Below are positions 42,238 to 53,559 of a stretch of 64,000 bases of DNA, piece after piece. A program made the position numbers and the translations under genes. Within the stretch, counting starts at the first letter, position 1. The number at the start of each line of letters is the position of its first letter. The DNA is taken from assembly GCA_028673005.1 (NCBI GenBank), contig CM054117.1, positions 1,426,001 to 1,490,000 on the forward strand. Reading direction: 5' to 3'. This DNA comes from Tanypteryx hageni (Eukaryota; Arthropoda; Insecta; Odonata; Petaluridae). The notes under the pieces were generated by a model. The model saw nothing but the letters and a program-made list of their open reading frames with translations, searched no databases and had not been told where the DNA came from.

Positions 42238-44520
42238 ATGGCTGCCGCACCATCACCTGGAGGAGGCCACCGACGGTCCTTGTCGACCGGGCGAATAGCC
42301 AGGCTAATCTTAGAAGATGGATCATCCGTGCGATTCCTTCGCCGGAGCTTCGACTCCGCAGAGGCATGGAGGAGGGAACTGGCTTACCAGTCTCCTGCTC
42401 CACTACTACAAGAGATCGGCCTTTCACCGATCCTCGGAGCTCCTGACCCCGTCGGGAGCCATCCTGCTGCGGAAGCGTCAGCGGCATCACCTACGGCGAT
42501 GGATGTCTCCTCACCGCCGGACCTGCCTGCTGCGAGCGCCAACGCTGCCGATTCCGCCTCAGCGGATTCTTCGCCGCCACCGGCGGCCACTCTTAAAAAG
42601 GGCCCTTTTCCGGGCCACAAAAAGTCCGGGAAGGCACCCAAGCAGGCCGGACGAGATGAACAGCACCACCTGGAGGCTACTGCATCTGGTGCTGCAAAAA
42701 TTTCCGCCCTCGCGGAAAATTTGCTGCCCCCGGCGGCCACCGTTAAAAACGGCCCTTTTCCGGGCCACAAAAAGTCCGGGAAGGCTTCCAAGCAGACCGG
42801 TCGAGATGGGCAGCACTACCCAGAGGCCATTGCATCTGGTGCTGCAAAATTTTCCGCCCCCACGGAAAATTTGCCGCCCCCGGCGGCTGCCGTCAAAAAC
42901 GGCCCTTTTCCGGGCCATAACAATCCCGGAGAAGCAACATCATCAGCAGCAGGGGACGAGGAACAGCAGCTGGCGACAGCTGTTTCATCTTCTGGTGCCT
43001 CTGATGAGGCCATGGACACTTCGGAGGGCATCCGTGGCAAGAGGAAGCTGTCTTCCTCGCCTGACCTTTCTGGAGATGAGCCCGACCTTGCAAAAAGGTC
43101 CGCTCCCATATTAGGAGGTGACTCCTGCGCTGCCGCCGTTCCGGATGGGGACTTTCTCGTGGTACAGCGCAAGAAGTCGAGGAAGAAGAAGGCTTCCTTC
43201 TCTCCCTTCGATCCTAACACCGCCCGGCCGGTGTCAACACAGGACGGTGCCCCTGCGCCGCGCCTGAAGGTGGCTCCTATCACGGCTTATGCCCTGCCGT
43301 CACACAAACGTGTGGCTGCTGCCATTAAGCAAGCCTCTGGAGGTCACTTTGAGATGCAGGTCCGCCAGGCTTCTACGAGGATCCTGGTGACGACAGTGGA
43401 GCAGCACCGGGCTGCACTGAAGGAACTGGACGTTATGGGCGTCCAATACCACACGCAGCCTCTTGAGCTGAAGCGGGCGACGAGACTGCTGATCCGGGGG
43501 GTTGCGACTGACTACGACTCGCAGGACATCGCGGCGGACCTAGCAGCCAAGGGTTTCGTAGTCCGGAACGTCCGTCCATTGACGGAAGTTCGTGACGGCG
43601 AGAAACGTCCCACGCGCCGCTGCATTGCCACCGTGGAGAAGCAGCCCGGAGGTACGGCGGTTGATAAGATCGGCAGCGTCTGCGACTGCAATGTCACAAT
43701 TGAGCACTTCAGGGGAGGCCGAGGCCCCCTGATGTGCTACAATTGCCAGCGCTTTGGTCACCGAGCCGTCGCCTGCACCATGCCACCCAGGTGCTTCAAG
43801 TGCGCTGCGGACCATCCCTCCCGGGATTGCCCTCAACCCATCACCACCGCGCCGAAGTGTGTCCACTGCGATGGGCCCCACCTGGCCTCTCATCGTCAGT
43901 GCCCAGTGTTCCTGGACGCTCTGCGTCGTTACGACGAGGCCAATCGTCGTGACAGGATGCGCCATGCCCCGAAGAAGCCGCTACCACAGCGGAAGACCTC
44001 GACGGAAGCAGCGAGGCCGGTAACGTCTGCCTCGTCTTTTGCTGCCGTCGCTGGCGCCGGTCCCGCCATTGGAGAGCAGACCTCCTCGCCAGCGTCTGAG
44101 CGCTCACTACCGCCCGCCTCCTTGGCATCAACGGCCCCTGCCGCTTCTCCTCCTGTGGCTTCCCAAGCCATAGAGAAGTCAACTGCTGCGATCATCCCAG
44201 CTCCTGCGGCTCCGGCCACTTTACAGCAGCCCGCAGTCGGACTCGGTCGGGAAGAAACGCCGGATGAGGATATCTGGTCGACGATTTCCACCGTGTGCCG
44301 CTCCCTGCGACGCTACGTATCGTCTACTCAAGGCCAACTTCTCCTCTCTCTATTGGAGGAACTGGCGAGAGGGCAACAAAACCAGTTCAGCATACTCAGC
44401 CTACGACGAGGTCAGCCAGCTAGGGTCCATCCAGGTCCAGTGGTGGGATCGCCACAAACGTCCCATCGCCAGTCTGGATACCCTAGAATCCCTACCGCCG
44501 AACAAACGTCCTCGACTTGA
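42238..44520 (+). CDS. LINE ORF1, gag-like protein with CCHC knuckles
   Basis: The 760-codon open frame starts at the first ATG after the leader. Residues about 115-265 hold three 50-residue repeats centred on KNGPFPGHKKSGK. A basic patch (VVQRKKSRKKKASF) lies at about 305. A PRE_C2HC-like region follows (KRATRLLIRGVATDYD, about 410, and CNVTIEHFRG). Three zinc knuckles are at about 500-560: CYNCQRFGHRAVAC, CFKCAADHPSRDC and CVHCDGPHLASHRQC. Such proteins bind element RNA and form RNP particles. From about residue 690 the sequence is ORF2-tail DNA read in the wrong frame, so the original ORF1 ended differently. The Ala/Pro-rich remainder looks disordered. No stop interrupts it. Confidence 0.9.
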   Translation: MAAAPSPGGGHRRSLSTGRIARLILEDGSSVRFLRRSFDSAEAWRRELAYQSPAPLLQEIGLSPILGAPDPVGSHPAAEASAASPTAMDVSSPPDLPAASANAADSASADSSPPPAATLKKGPFPGHKKSGKAPKQAGRDEQHHLEATASGAAKISALAENLLPPAATVKNGPFPGHKKSGKASKQTGRDGQHYPEAIASGAAKFSAPTENLPPPAAAVKNGPFPGHNNPGEATSSAAGDEEQQLATAVSSSGASDEAMDTSEGIRGKRKLSSSPDLSGDEPDLAKRSAPILGGDSCAAAVPDGDFLVVQRKKSRKKKASFSPFDPNTARPVSTQDGAPAPRLKVAPITAYALPSHKRVAAAIKQASGGHFEMQVRQASTRILVTTVEQHRAALKELDVMGVQYHTQPLELKRATRLLIRGVATDYDSQDIAADLAAKGFVVRNVRPLTEVRDGEKRPTRRCIATVEKQPGGTAVDKIGSVCDCNVTIEHFRGGRGPLMCYNCQRFGHRAVACTMPPRCFKCAADHPSRDCPQPITTAPKCVHCDGPHLASHRQCPVFLDALRRYDEANRRDRMRHAPKKPLPQRKTSTEAARPVTSASSFAAVAGAGPAIGEQTSSPASERSLPPASLASTAPAASPPVASQAIEKSTAAIIPAPAAPATLQQPAVGLGREETPDEDIWSTISTVCRSLRRYVSSTQGQLLLSLLEELARGQQNQFSILSLRRGQPARVHPGPVVGSPQTSHRQSGYPRIPTAEQTSST

Positions 44521-44536
44521 TAGGGACATAGTGTAG
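44290..44536 (+). pseudogene. LINE ORF2 C-terminal tail in a second frame
   Basis: The frame reads SSLYWRNWREG, SQLGSIQVQWWDRHKRPIAS and then LDTLESLPPNKRPRLD. The minus strand at 61350-61450 encodes the matching LGEIRGRWWDRYKRPIASLD and LPPNKRPRLE at the end of a true ORF2. This region is therefore the end of ORF2, joined to ORF1 by deletion of everything between. Confidence 0.85.
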
Positions 44537-44640
44537 CAAGGGCTACAACAAACCACAGATTTTAAACAACGAGTGAAGATCACAAAAGGGCACATTTAAG
44601 CATCAAGCGGGAAATGTGATATATCTGACAGCATGAAGCA

Positions 44641-44829
44641 GTCAGAAACGACAATTGCAGTGACATTACAATAATATTTTCTATCAAAATTTTCTTTTTA
44701 AATGTGGTTTTCCAGCAACAGCTTAAAATTGATAGACGTATTTATTTTTAATTTTTGTTTTAGGCAACATTTGCAACCAAAAAGGAACTTTAATTACTTT
44801 TAATGAAATTTCAATAATATTTAACAGGC
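44641..44829. repeat. Distal part of the split 260-bp repeat copy
   Basis: ttttctatcaaaattttctt (44672) and the following attt-rich segment correspond to 41945-42025. This supports the LINE being inserted in the second copy. Confidence 0.55.
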
Positions 44830-45115
44830 CATGGAAGAGTGTTGTCCAATAACCAATCAGGGACAAAACGTAATGGTATATTGTTGATGGGGAGTCTTCG
44901 GTGAAGCAACCATGGTATCGGATATCGTGGATACTTATACCGGTAAGTCGAATGTTTACATTGTCGAATAGACAGTACTCAATAGAGAACGCGCTGATTT
45001 CAGAAAAGGTGACGGAGATTTTTGCAGCGCAAAAAGGGGAGAGAGTTCATTCCGGGGAGCTCCCCGGAAATGACAAGAAGATATTTTTCCCTCGGGAACG
45101 CTGACACCACCCACC

Positions 45116-46250
45116 ATGGAGAATTGTGATCAGCCTCCATCTCCGGCGGCAGTGGCTAATCCTAGCAATGCCTGTGGAAAGCCATTAAACTCAGACCCTC
45201 AATTTGCCACACTACAATGTGCAGGCGCTCAGCTTATCTTATTTCAAGGACAGGAAGTGACCCGTCCAACGGTGAACAAACGCGATCCAAGGATTTGGAA
45301 TAAAAAAATGCCGTTCGTGACCGTTGAGGATGAAGCGGCAGCGTACTGCAGAGGTCGTCGCTATGGTGCCGACTACCAATCGCTTCGTGCCCCTGCTTGC
45401 GGATACAGACACGGATATCTCCCGCCCGGACACCTCCGCTGACGCAATTGACACCTCGGTCACAGCGCAGCAAACACTACCGGCATCTTCCCCAAGCCAC
45501 CTACAATAATACTCTATGAGGTGACTAGCCCCAAGCTTCGCCATCTTTTCGCTGAAACGGTCACCGACAAGAATTTCGCCTTCTCTCACAGGAAGGATTC
45601 CACGGGACTTCAAGTTCGGACTATTTGACGATGAGGGAACTCCTGACGAATAATGGAACTCAAACAACCACCTGGGGTACCAAAGAATATCGGATCACCA
45701 GCTTTGCCATCCGTGATCTACCGAATGACACTGAAACGGAAGAAATCAGAGAAGACCGCAAGGGTCGACGCATCCAAATAAAGAAGATCCGCCAGATGAA
45801 GGGCAAGGACCGCTAACACTCCGACGTCTTCGTTTTCGGCGTCGCCAATTCTCCGGAATGTCAGTCAAAATATATCACGCGAATCCGCTATATCCTAAAT
45901 AGCCGGGCGCGAATATCTCTATATAGGCAGAGCCAACCTCAGATGTGCTTCCGGTGCAACTGGTTTGACCATGCCTCTACTGTTTGCACCACGGTGCCGA
46001 GGTGCTTCAAATGGGCTGGAGCACATGAGGGGAAAGACCTGACTCTACCTGCGGCTGAAAAAGCCACATGCTGCAATTGTGGCCAAAGGGTGCCCTTCTC
46101 CTAAGACTGTGTAGTATACTAGGAGGATCTAAGAAAGAAGAGAGAGAAAACTGCTGTGAAAACCTTTGCTATGAAAGAACCTTCAGTCTCACAAACACCA
46201 ATAACCGCGCCTAGACCAGCTCACCCTTCGCTGGGTAAAACCAACGCTTG
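45116..46250 (+). pseudogene. LINE ORF1 relic with zinc knuckles
   Basis: From ATG 45116 a short frame (108 codons) is open. Further on, frames include TSFAIRDLPNDTETEEIRED (about 45700), then SQPQMCFRCNWFDHASTVCT (45940-46000), a damaged second knuckle CFKWAGAHEGKDL and a third CCNCGQRVPFS before a stop. This is the gag-like ORF1 pattern with CCHC knuckles, of which only the first is intact. Confidence 0.7.
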
Positions 46251-46389
46251 GAGGAGAGGCAACTAGGAGAGGCCTGAACCCATAGAGAGAGCGACACCGC
46301 GACAACGACTAGACGCTGGATTCGTCGTACACCAGGACGCAGATTTCTTCTCCAGGCTGCCTCCGGCACATCCACAGCGGACGGAAACC

Positions 46390-47500
46390 GCCGTATAAAT
46401 GAACAGGACGGTGCTAATAAACGACGTTCAGGAAACGTTGCCAATCTTAAAGACTTTTCAAGAGATTGATGCCAGCGTCGCGGACATAACCGCCCGTATA
46501 CAGAAAGCAGCACACTAGTCGATCTCCAAGCAAAGAACCACTTGTCCGGACTTCCTCGCACTTCCGAAATACATCCTCGAGGCAATCAAGGCAAAAAATA
46601 AGATCCTCGGGAACTTCTAGCGCACCGGCTTCCAGGGTGCCAAATGGAGGATGCTAATGATGCAGGAATATAACCGGGATCTCATTGCAGAGCACCGTCG
46701 GGGAAAATGGGAGAAAAAGCTGGAATCCCTGTCGTTCGAAGATGGCTTCATCTGAAACATGGCCCGTGCGCTACGCTCGCCTTCCATCTCAGACCCTCTC
46801 TTAAACACTGAGGACGGTCCTGTCGGCACACCAGAGAAAAAAATAGAACATATGGCAGCATACCTGGAGAAGGATTTTAGACCTAACACCGGCCAATACG
46901 GCGTCTCAGGGGAGGAAGAAATAGAGGATGACCATCGGTCTGACAACCATATAGTCACTTTAGAGGACATCAGAATGTCACTCAAGCACCTACGCTCGCA
47001 AAAAGCTCCGGAAGACGACCTCCTCCGAAATGAGACTATCCGCCAGATACCGCAGTCCGTGGGAAAACCTCCGAATGCCGCCGATAACTTCCGGCCCATT
47101 TCGCTGTTCACCAAATCGCTCGCGTGTGATTTTATCACCGACACCTTCAACCGTAACTGCTGCGCAGCAGCAGCTATTTAGACATTACGAAAGCGTTTGA
47201 TAAAATGTGGCATGACGAGCTTCTCCAGAAGATGAAGTCCCTCATCTTTCCTAGGTGGCAACAGAACTTCATCGCTGACTACCTCAGCGGCAGGACGTTC
47301 CTTGAGCCCTGGTGGCACCGGATGTCTGCAGCAGAAAATTGCAGCGGGCGGCTCTGTACTGGGTCTTTTATTGTGCAATCTCTTCATCGTGGACATCCAT
47401 CAAGACCTGGGATGGAACATTCTGCTCTCCATATACGCGGACGATACTGCACTTATATGCCGCTCCACCAAGAAGAAGATGGCGGTAGAATATCTATAGC
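46390..47500 (+). pseudogene. LINE ORF2 relic: linker and RT
   Basis: Starts with VLINDVQETLPILKTFQEID, ADITARIQKAAH, KYILEAIKAKNKIL and LIAEHRRGKWEKKLESLS, the linker before RT. Next come MAAYLEKDFRPNTGQYG and LKHLRSQKAPEDD, then ADNFRPISLF joined directly to DFITDTFNRNCC (an internal deletion). Motif A reads DITKAFDKMWHDELLQKM and motif C SIYADDTALICRSTKKKMA near 47440 with YADD intact. It ends at 47500 where SINE-like sequence follows. Frames alternate. Confidence 0.75.
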
Positions 47501-47554
47501 GCACCGCATACACTCTTATAAACTAATACGAAACATGGCGTGTTCCTATTTGTG

Positions 47555-47760
47555 TGCGATGGTACTAAGGTGACGAAGAAAAGCCAATGAGAAAACGATC
47601 CTGAGTGCGCGCAAATCATCACTCCGTCCTTCGTAAGGGACGTTAAACAGTTGGCCCCCTTGGTGCAGGCTAAAAGGTTTCTCTCCTCCCTTCCTACCCG
47701 GCTATTCATTGCACTACCCCTCAGACACCCATTGCGCGTAGGCAAGAGGTAATTCAGCTG
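47555..47760 (+). mobile_element. SINE body, 5'-truncated copy of the 14268 family
   Basis: It shares actccgtccttcgtaaggga, the following cgttaa, and ccggctattcattgcac with the SINE at 14268-14594 (opposite orientation there). The tRNA-like head is not recognisable. It follows the end of the LINE relic. Confidence 0.8.
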
Positions 47761-48480
47761 GGAACATACGATAGATTAGGTATATGGTCACGGTGGGGTG
47801 ACCTGTGACGTTCGCATATGGTAGATGTGAGGTGTCATCGTTCTTTTATGTCACACTGACAAAACGTACTTAATATATAGATTTCTACTTATAATGTTAA
47901 TATCGGATGAGCTTTTGAGAAAAAATTTAAAAAGTAAAAGCTGAGACGTGAGTTAGCTCCAATAAGGTAAAAGTAACGTAAAGGGGGAGGCGGAGGGGGG
48001 ATAGTGATTCGGAGGGAGGTAGAGGGAGGGAAGCGGAGGGGGGAGATTGATTCGGAGGGAGGGAGGTTGAGGGGAGATAGCAACGCGAGAATAAAGTAAT
48101 AGGTGGAGGAGTTTCCAAGCAAAAATCCTTTTCAACGTCGATGCAAATTTTTGGGAAGCTCAGGTGTGGGCAGAAAATGAAATATCCTGCTTTTTCACTG
48201 CTTATTTCTCAAGAAAAATGATCTTAGAAAATATCAGTAGCGGTCAAAGGGCACAGCGGAGACTGAAGCGTATAATGGAGATCGGATTTGCACACGAAAC
48301 GTGAGAAAGACATGTAGGGCGAGAGAGAGAGGGAGATGGGAGATAAAGAGGGGGAGAGAAAGGGAGGGATGGGGGAGAGAGAGAGTGAGGCAGTAAGTGT
48401 GAGAGGGAGTGGAGGGAGAGGGAGGATTATAGAAAGTGAGGGTTGAAGGAAGGAGAAAGAGAGAGAGAGAGAGGGATGTA
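47761..48480. repeat. Purine-rich tracts
   Basis: 47975-48085 holds a roughly 45-bp repeat (gattcggagggaggtagagg, then gattcggagggagggaggtt). 48310-48475 is GA-rich (agagagagagggag). In between is AT-rich sequence without genes. Minus-strand frames here are Ser/Pro/Leu-rich artefacts. Confidence 0.8.
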
Positions 48481-50606
48481 GCAAGGAAAATAAAAACGAT
48501 GCCGGAATGTGGATAAGTTTGAGAGTGCCTTAGGATATAGGAAAGATGACTCTAGTAGTTCTCACCTCATGTGGGATTATCGTTAATGGAATTTCTCCTC
48601 GGTTTCTACATATTTTACGTCGAGGGTGGCATAAAAATTTGAGGAGGATTGTTTTTGAGAGAATTTGGGAAATAGGATGACTGACAGTGAGAGGAACATC
48701 GTGTGTGTTTCATCGGAATAAATTTTGAAGGAGGAACGTATATGGTATGGTATGTGTGGAGAAAGATTTTGGGAGGATGTGCGGTTTGTTTTCATACGAA
48801 GGATTTTCTAGTTCACACGGGATAAGATGTTTTCGCAAGTACAGTCAATCATCTCGATTATTTCAATGCGTTATTATTTCTTTGACGTTTAACCTAAGGT
48901 TGTATTCTGATTTTTGTGGAAGCTTTTTTGAGTCGCGGAGTTTGAATATTTATGCCACAGTGACACAAAATCTTAATTAATACTGAGACTAGTTTCCCCA
49001 CAGATAGTAGGTATGTGAGATGAATGATAAATGCTCTTACATATGACGTAATTTATTAAAATTTGAATTTCCTAAGCGTGAAACAATGCAATCCAGGTGA
49101 AATTCTTCTGCTGATTTGAAGGAATAGAAGTTTGGCCGTTGAGAAATTTTTGAGGGTAGTATGATATGGTACGTGCAGGGGTAGGAATGGCCTTACAGAA
49201 CTAGGCAGACGCACAAGCACCAGTTGATAAGCTCGGGGAATGATGGACACATATTATAAAGGGAATTAGTACAATTCAGAAGTGCGAAAAATGCGTCGTC
49301 GCCGAGTAAAATGCGCACAAAATTTGAAATATTCTTTAAAAAAACTATGAACTAGGTAGACGGCGCGTATCCGCGTCTTCCTCCATTTCCGGCCCTGGGC
49401 AAGAGGACCACATAATTTGTTGCTCATTAGCATAGTATTTATGATGTACGCGCATAATGGTTTCTGAGCGAAATCAGTTCCTACAGGGATGTTTGATGAA
49501 AAATTTGGAATCTAAATGGATTTCTAGTTAACAAAATATTTTCATTTTTCTCTGAATTAATCAGCTTCTATGACCAGGTTCCGATAAACACCTTTTCGTT
49601 ACTAACCATATATAGGTGTAAAATACATGTATAAACATCAAAATTTATTTATACTACATTATTATTTTGGATTAAATCTTTTTATTATTGGGTATAATTT
49701 TTTACCGCATCGATAATTCTCAATTTACAGATATTAGCATAAGTAGACAACCGCTGTAAATCACATTTTACATATCATCGCTAATTTTTCTCCGATTTCT
49801 ACATAACACGCAATTGAAAGTATCATACAATATAACTCAATTAAAGTGATTTACGCCGTCATCGGCCGCTCGGAAAACTTTCCTTGGCGAGGGATTTTTC
49901 TCTGCTACTTTTCTCACACTCCCTTCTGGGGACGCAAATATCCTTCCCTTAATATACGACCATTCGGAGAGACGAAAGAAATTTTTTTCTCCTCGGGAAA
50001 CTTTTTCGTGGTCGCAGATGGTCATGTAAAAGGGCGAGAGATGTGCAATTCTGCCGGGTCCATAGGGACGCAGATGAATAGGGAGGAACGGGAGGATACG
50101 CTTCGCATATGAAATCCCGCAAGGAGGCGCGATTTGTCGTCTTCCTTCTTTACCACCCGCATTTTGACCACCGTCCCTCCCTCCTCCTTCGACCGGTAAG
50201 GGCTGGCGGGAGTAGGGGGAGGAGGGGGGAGGAGGGGGGAGGGAAGAGGAAGAGGCCAAAGTAGAGGAAGGGGAAGAGGCAAAAGTAGTGGAAGGGGGAG
50301 ATGCGAGAGGAAAGCAGCGGTGCGTTCTTGAAAATCCCTATGGTCATCTGAAGCGCGAGGGGTCTCTACTGGTCGACCGGCCTCCTATCGCCTCCTTGTT
50401 CTGCCGTTTAAGTAATATTTCGAGCAGGAAATGCCCGACCCGTGCGCCTCAACTGACGATAGAAATACGATGATCTCTTTGTGATGTCTCGTTGCGAGCT
50501 GAAAGTAAACGCTAAAGGTGTGCAAACGCATGTAATGACTGGTATTTGGACTACATACTTGCCACGCAAAAATTTCAGACGGTATAATATTACGTTTTAT
50601 TTTGAC
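48481..50606. other. Non-genic stretch, includes (GGAGG)n tract
   Basis: No family motif in either strand. 50200-50285 is a GGAGGA-type tract. 49850-50130 is GC-richer than its surroundings but carries no recognisable product in any frame. Confidence 0.4.
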
Positions 50607-52670
50607 CAGGGTATCAAACCGAACCGAACCTGAACCGAAAACCCGCTCCGAACAACTCAATTTTGCGAACCCCAATCGTGATTTTGTCTTTACTTTGAGC
50701 CCAAACCGAAACTGAACCGGTTTATTAACGGGTTCCAGAGGGTTAAATATCTTCCAGAAAATCCATGTACATAACAAAATAAAAATAAAATAGTTCTTGC
50801 TCAAGTTTAACGAACGAGAGGGAGATAAAATATATATATATCTCAAATTTTTACATCTCTCAAAAAGCTGAAAATTTCTCTTCTGTATCTGGATTTGATT
50901 TGTTGCTTAATCTCCTCACATATCGTGAATCAATGGCGGATACAAAGGGGGTAATGGAGTAATTGATCCCTCACCTCCCCCTAAGATTGAGTAACCAAGT
51001 CGGTTCCGACAACCGACGCACTGTTTTGTAGGCACTGCGTTGCAAGAACCGCGTATAAGTCGAGCGGGGCTTAGTAATTAAATTACATCGTAGAATGTTT
51101 TTTCCGTGCCGTGTAGTTACTTGCCGTATATACATTGAAATCTTAATCGAACTTAAGGTGTCAAACGACCGAGCGTCATACGTGCAAAGTTCCTGAAATT
51201 GTGAGTTTTTGGGAGTTCGTCTGAATTTACTGTGAGTACATACACACATTAGTTTTCTTTAAATCCTTTATATTTGTTAGATTTTCATTAGATGGCTTGC
51301 AATAAACCTACATGGATGACTATTATAATTGCACGTATTAATGAACTTCCTTCATACCATTTACTTATTTTGGCATATCATATATTTAGAAATTAAATAA
51401 ACTAATGAAATTTTCTCGCTCATTTATTTTAGGTTTCGGCCTTGGTGATCAACTTTTTCAACATTGCCTCCTCACCACCCACACAAGGGAAGGAAATTCT
51501 TACAGCTACAGGGCTTTCAGTTTCTGTAATTTTTTCCGTCATTGCGAAAGAAAGCGGTTATCCTAAGACCATCATGCAGTTCTGATTGTCTGAGGGATTC
51601 TGGATATTCTTGAAATTAGTTTAAATTGAAACGCCAGCTCAGTTGTTAGACCAAAATATTGGATTTTAGGCTTTGCTATCACTACTTAAATTCTTCATGA
51701 ACCATCCTAGGTCCATGACAAAATACCTAGCCAAATTGAAATGCTAAATTTTATTATAAAGTATAAGTACTTAGGGATTGCTGCACTAAATTAATTTGCC
51801 GCTATATATTTAGATTCTAGATACAGATTGACTTTAGGTGAAGAGAAAGTGAAGGAAGCTAAAATCCAAATTACTAAAACGCTGAAGTTACTGGAAAATA
51901 TACGACTTGCAGACAGCTCGAAAGAAAATACGAGACCTTCTGTTCCAGCAGTAAGTATTTCAGACTCTGCAGAAGATGACGACTTGCTAGGGCAGTTTCT
52001 GAAAAGAAAACTAGAAATCTCACACAAGCACTGCAAGCCAACCTGTCTATAGTTATTAAAATAATGTAGAACATGCATTTGAAGTTTATGAGAAAATTTA
52101 AAAATTTTCCAAGGACTATAAAGTTCTTAACTTCTGGGAAGAAAATAAAAACCAGTACATTATTTTGTATCATGTTTCTCAGGTCACTTTAGGACTTCCA
52201 ACGACACAGGTCAGTGTTGAGCGTGCTTTCTCAGCATTAAAAGTTATTTTATCGCCACAGCGTGCCAACTTATTGGAAGACACTTAAAAATATTTTGCTG
52301 GTCCGTTCGTATGATTTTTTAAACATAAAATGCCGTTTATTTGCTGTTATATTTTTAAATTGATTTTTTTATTAGTCATTTTCTATGCAGTTCTTAATTT
52401 TGCCAACATTTGTAATTCATTTTGTTACTTATTATAAGGTGCTTTTTGATGTTGATTTGCGTTGTTTAAATGAAGTCATTTTATAATAAATTAATCGATT
52501 TTATGTTTAAAATGAATTAAAAATTCTTTTTAACTCGAACATGAACCCGAAACGGAACCGAATCGTTAAAAAAAAAAATTATGAATCGAATCAAACCTGA
52601 ACCCAGAAAATTTGAAACCGTCTGAATCCGAACCAAAACCATAAATTCTCCGGTGCTTTTGTCGTATTTC
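50607..52670 (+). mobile_element. hAT relic with GAACC-rich ends
   Basis: The left end reads cagggtatcaaaccgaaccg at 50607, a CAGGG-type hAT start, followed by gaacc repeats to about 50740. Similar gaacctgaaccc/gaaccaaaacc motifs lie at 52540-52660 near the right end. Between them only the C-terminal part of a transposase remains. Target duplicates were not found. Confidence 0.65.
51800..52290 (+). pseudogene. hAT transposase C-terminal relic
   Basis: The sequence shows SRYRLTLGEEKVKEAKIQIT, TLKLLENIRLADS, SISDSAEDDDLLGQFLKRKL, then in another frame NFWEENKNQYIILYHVSQ and LGLPTTQVSVERAFSALKVI followed by LSPQRANLLED. The last block is the hAT dimerisation region (SVERAFSALK). The first block is closely matched by the minus-strand relic at 58281-58690. 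A stop at 52050 and a TAA after LLEDT break it. Confidence 0.82.
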
Positions 52671-53559
52671 TTTTTAAAAGGAAAGCCACTATTATGTTTG
52701 CTTTGTCCGTCTGTCTGTACGCATGTATAAGGAGAAGGATAAAACGATATCTTCTCGGCTGGTCTAGAGAATAAAAAACATACTAATTCCCATTGTATTT
52801 CATAAAAAATCGAATTCGAAATTTCAAGAGAAATGCACGTTTTAAGGTCCTCTGATTATGTATTCACAATGTTTTCTAAATATCTCTTTAAGGACTTAAT
52901 TTATGGAAATATTTGTTCCTATTACAGCCGTATAAATTAGAATTTCCTCCAAGTTTTCAAAAACATTTAGCCACAAAACGAATTGTTTAAGAGATATATC
53001 TAATATTCATTTGAATTTGCTAAGTACGAAGCTAATTGATACCATTTCGTTCATTGCATTGATAAAATTTTCTAATTGTCGACAGCGATGCCTACCCTGC
53101 CATGAGTAATTTTGTTACGATGAAACTTATCCCGATGCCATCTAGCGCAATATTTTATTAACAAATTTCTTGTAAATATTACCAGCAATTCCAGCGCCGT
53201 CAACGGTAATTTTAATCGCGGAACAATATTTTATCTATATAAACAAATGGACATTTTGTTTTTATGTTCTCTTTTATGTGGAAATTGATGTAAAGTAAAT
53301 TTCATTTTGAAAATTATTCAGTGTTTAAAAATTATTCACGAATGTGATTGCTGATAATGATCCTTGAGAACTCGGATGTCAAGAACACCTACTCAATTAC
53401 TTATTATTGTAAACATATTCGTTACTATGTGTGTAGAAAGTCGTTTGATGGATATCAGATTTTTAGAGTACGAAATCGTGAAAAAGTCGGTCGTGCGTTT
53501 AATTTTCGCGAGTTTGTTTTTCTGTTCTGCATATCGCTCTGCGAATTAACATGAACTTA
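52671..53559. other. Non-genic stretch with a dispersed repeat piece
   Basis: 52795-52866 (aatcgaattcgaaatttcaa ... ggtcctctga) matches 30110-30185. The remainder is AT-rich and its frames have no recognisable motif. Confidence 0.5.

Larger units (their letters stand above)
42190..44640 (+). mobile_element. Internally deleted jockey-group LINE (ORF1 plus ORF2 tail)
   Basis: The element has a short leader, an intact ORF1 and, overlapping its end in another frame, only the last residues of ORF2, followed by a short 3' region. Its GC content is clearly higher than that of its surroundings. Endonuclease and RT are absent, so it would need help in trans. The flanking repeat (41767-42185 and 44640-44830) gives approximate borders. 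Confidence 0.8.
44830..47510 (+). mobile_element. Second, strongly decayed jockey-group LINE
   Basis: A leader (44880-45115), a degenerate ORF1 (45116-46250) and an RT relic (46390-47500) follow in order. The endonuclease is missing between them. Stops and frameshifts are dense. It lies in the same orientation as the LINE at 42190 but is another family. Confidence 0.75.

Noticed and set aside
42384..43283. Several antisense frames over ORF1 (minus strand)
   Set aside because: Shadows caused by high GC content and the 150-bp repeats in ORF1; they have no family motifs.
48224..48484. Ser/Pro/Leu-rich frame as a secreted peptide
   Set aside because: Translation of a TC-rich low-complexity tract; no credible start context or conserved pattern.
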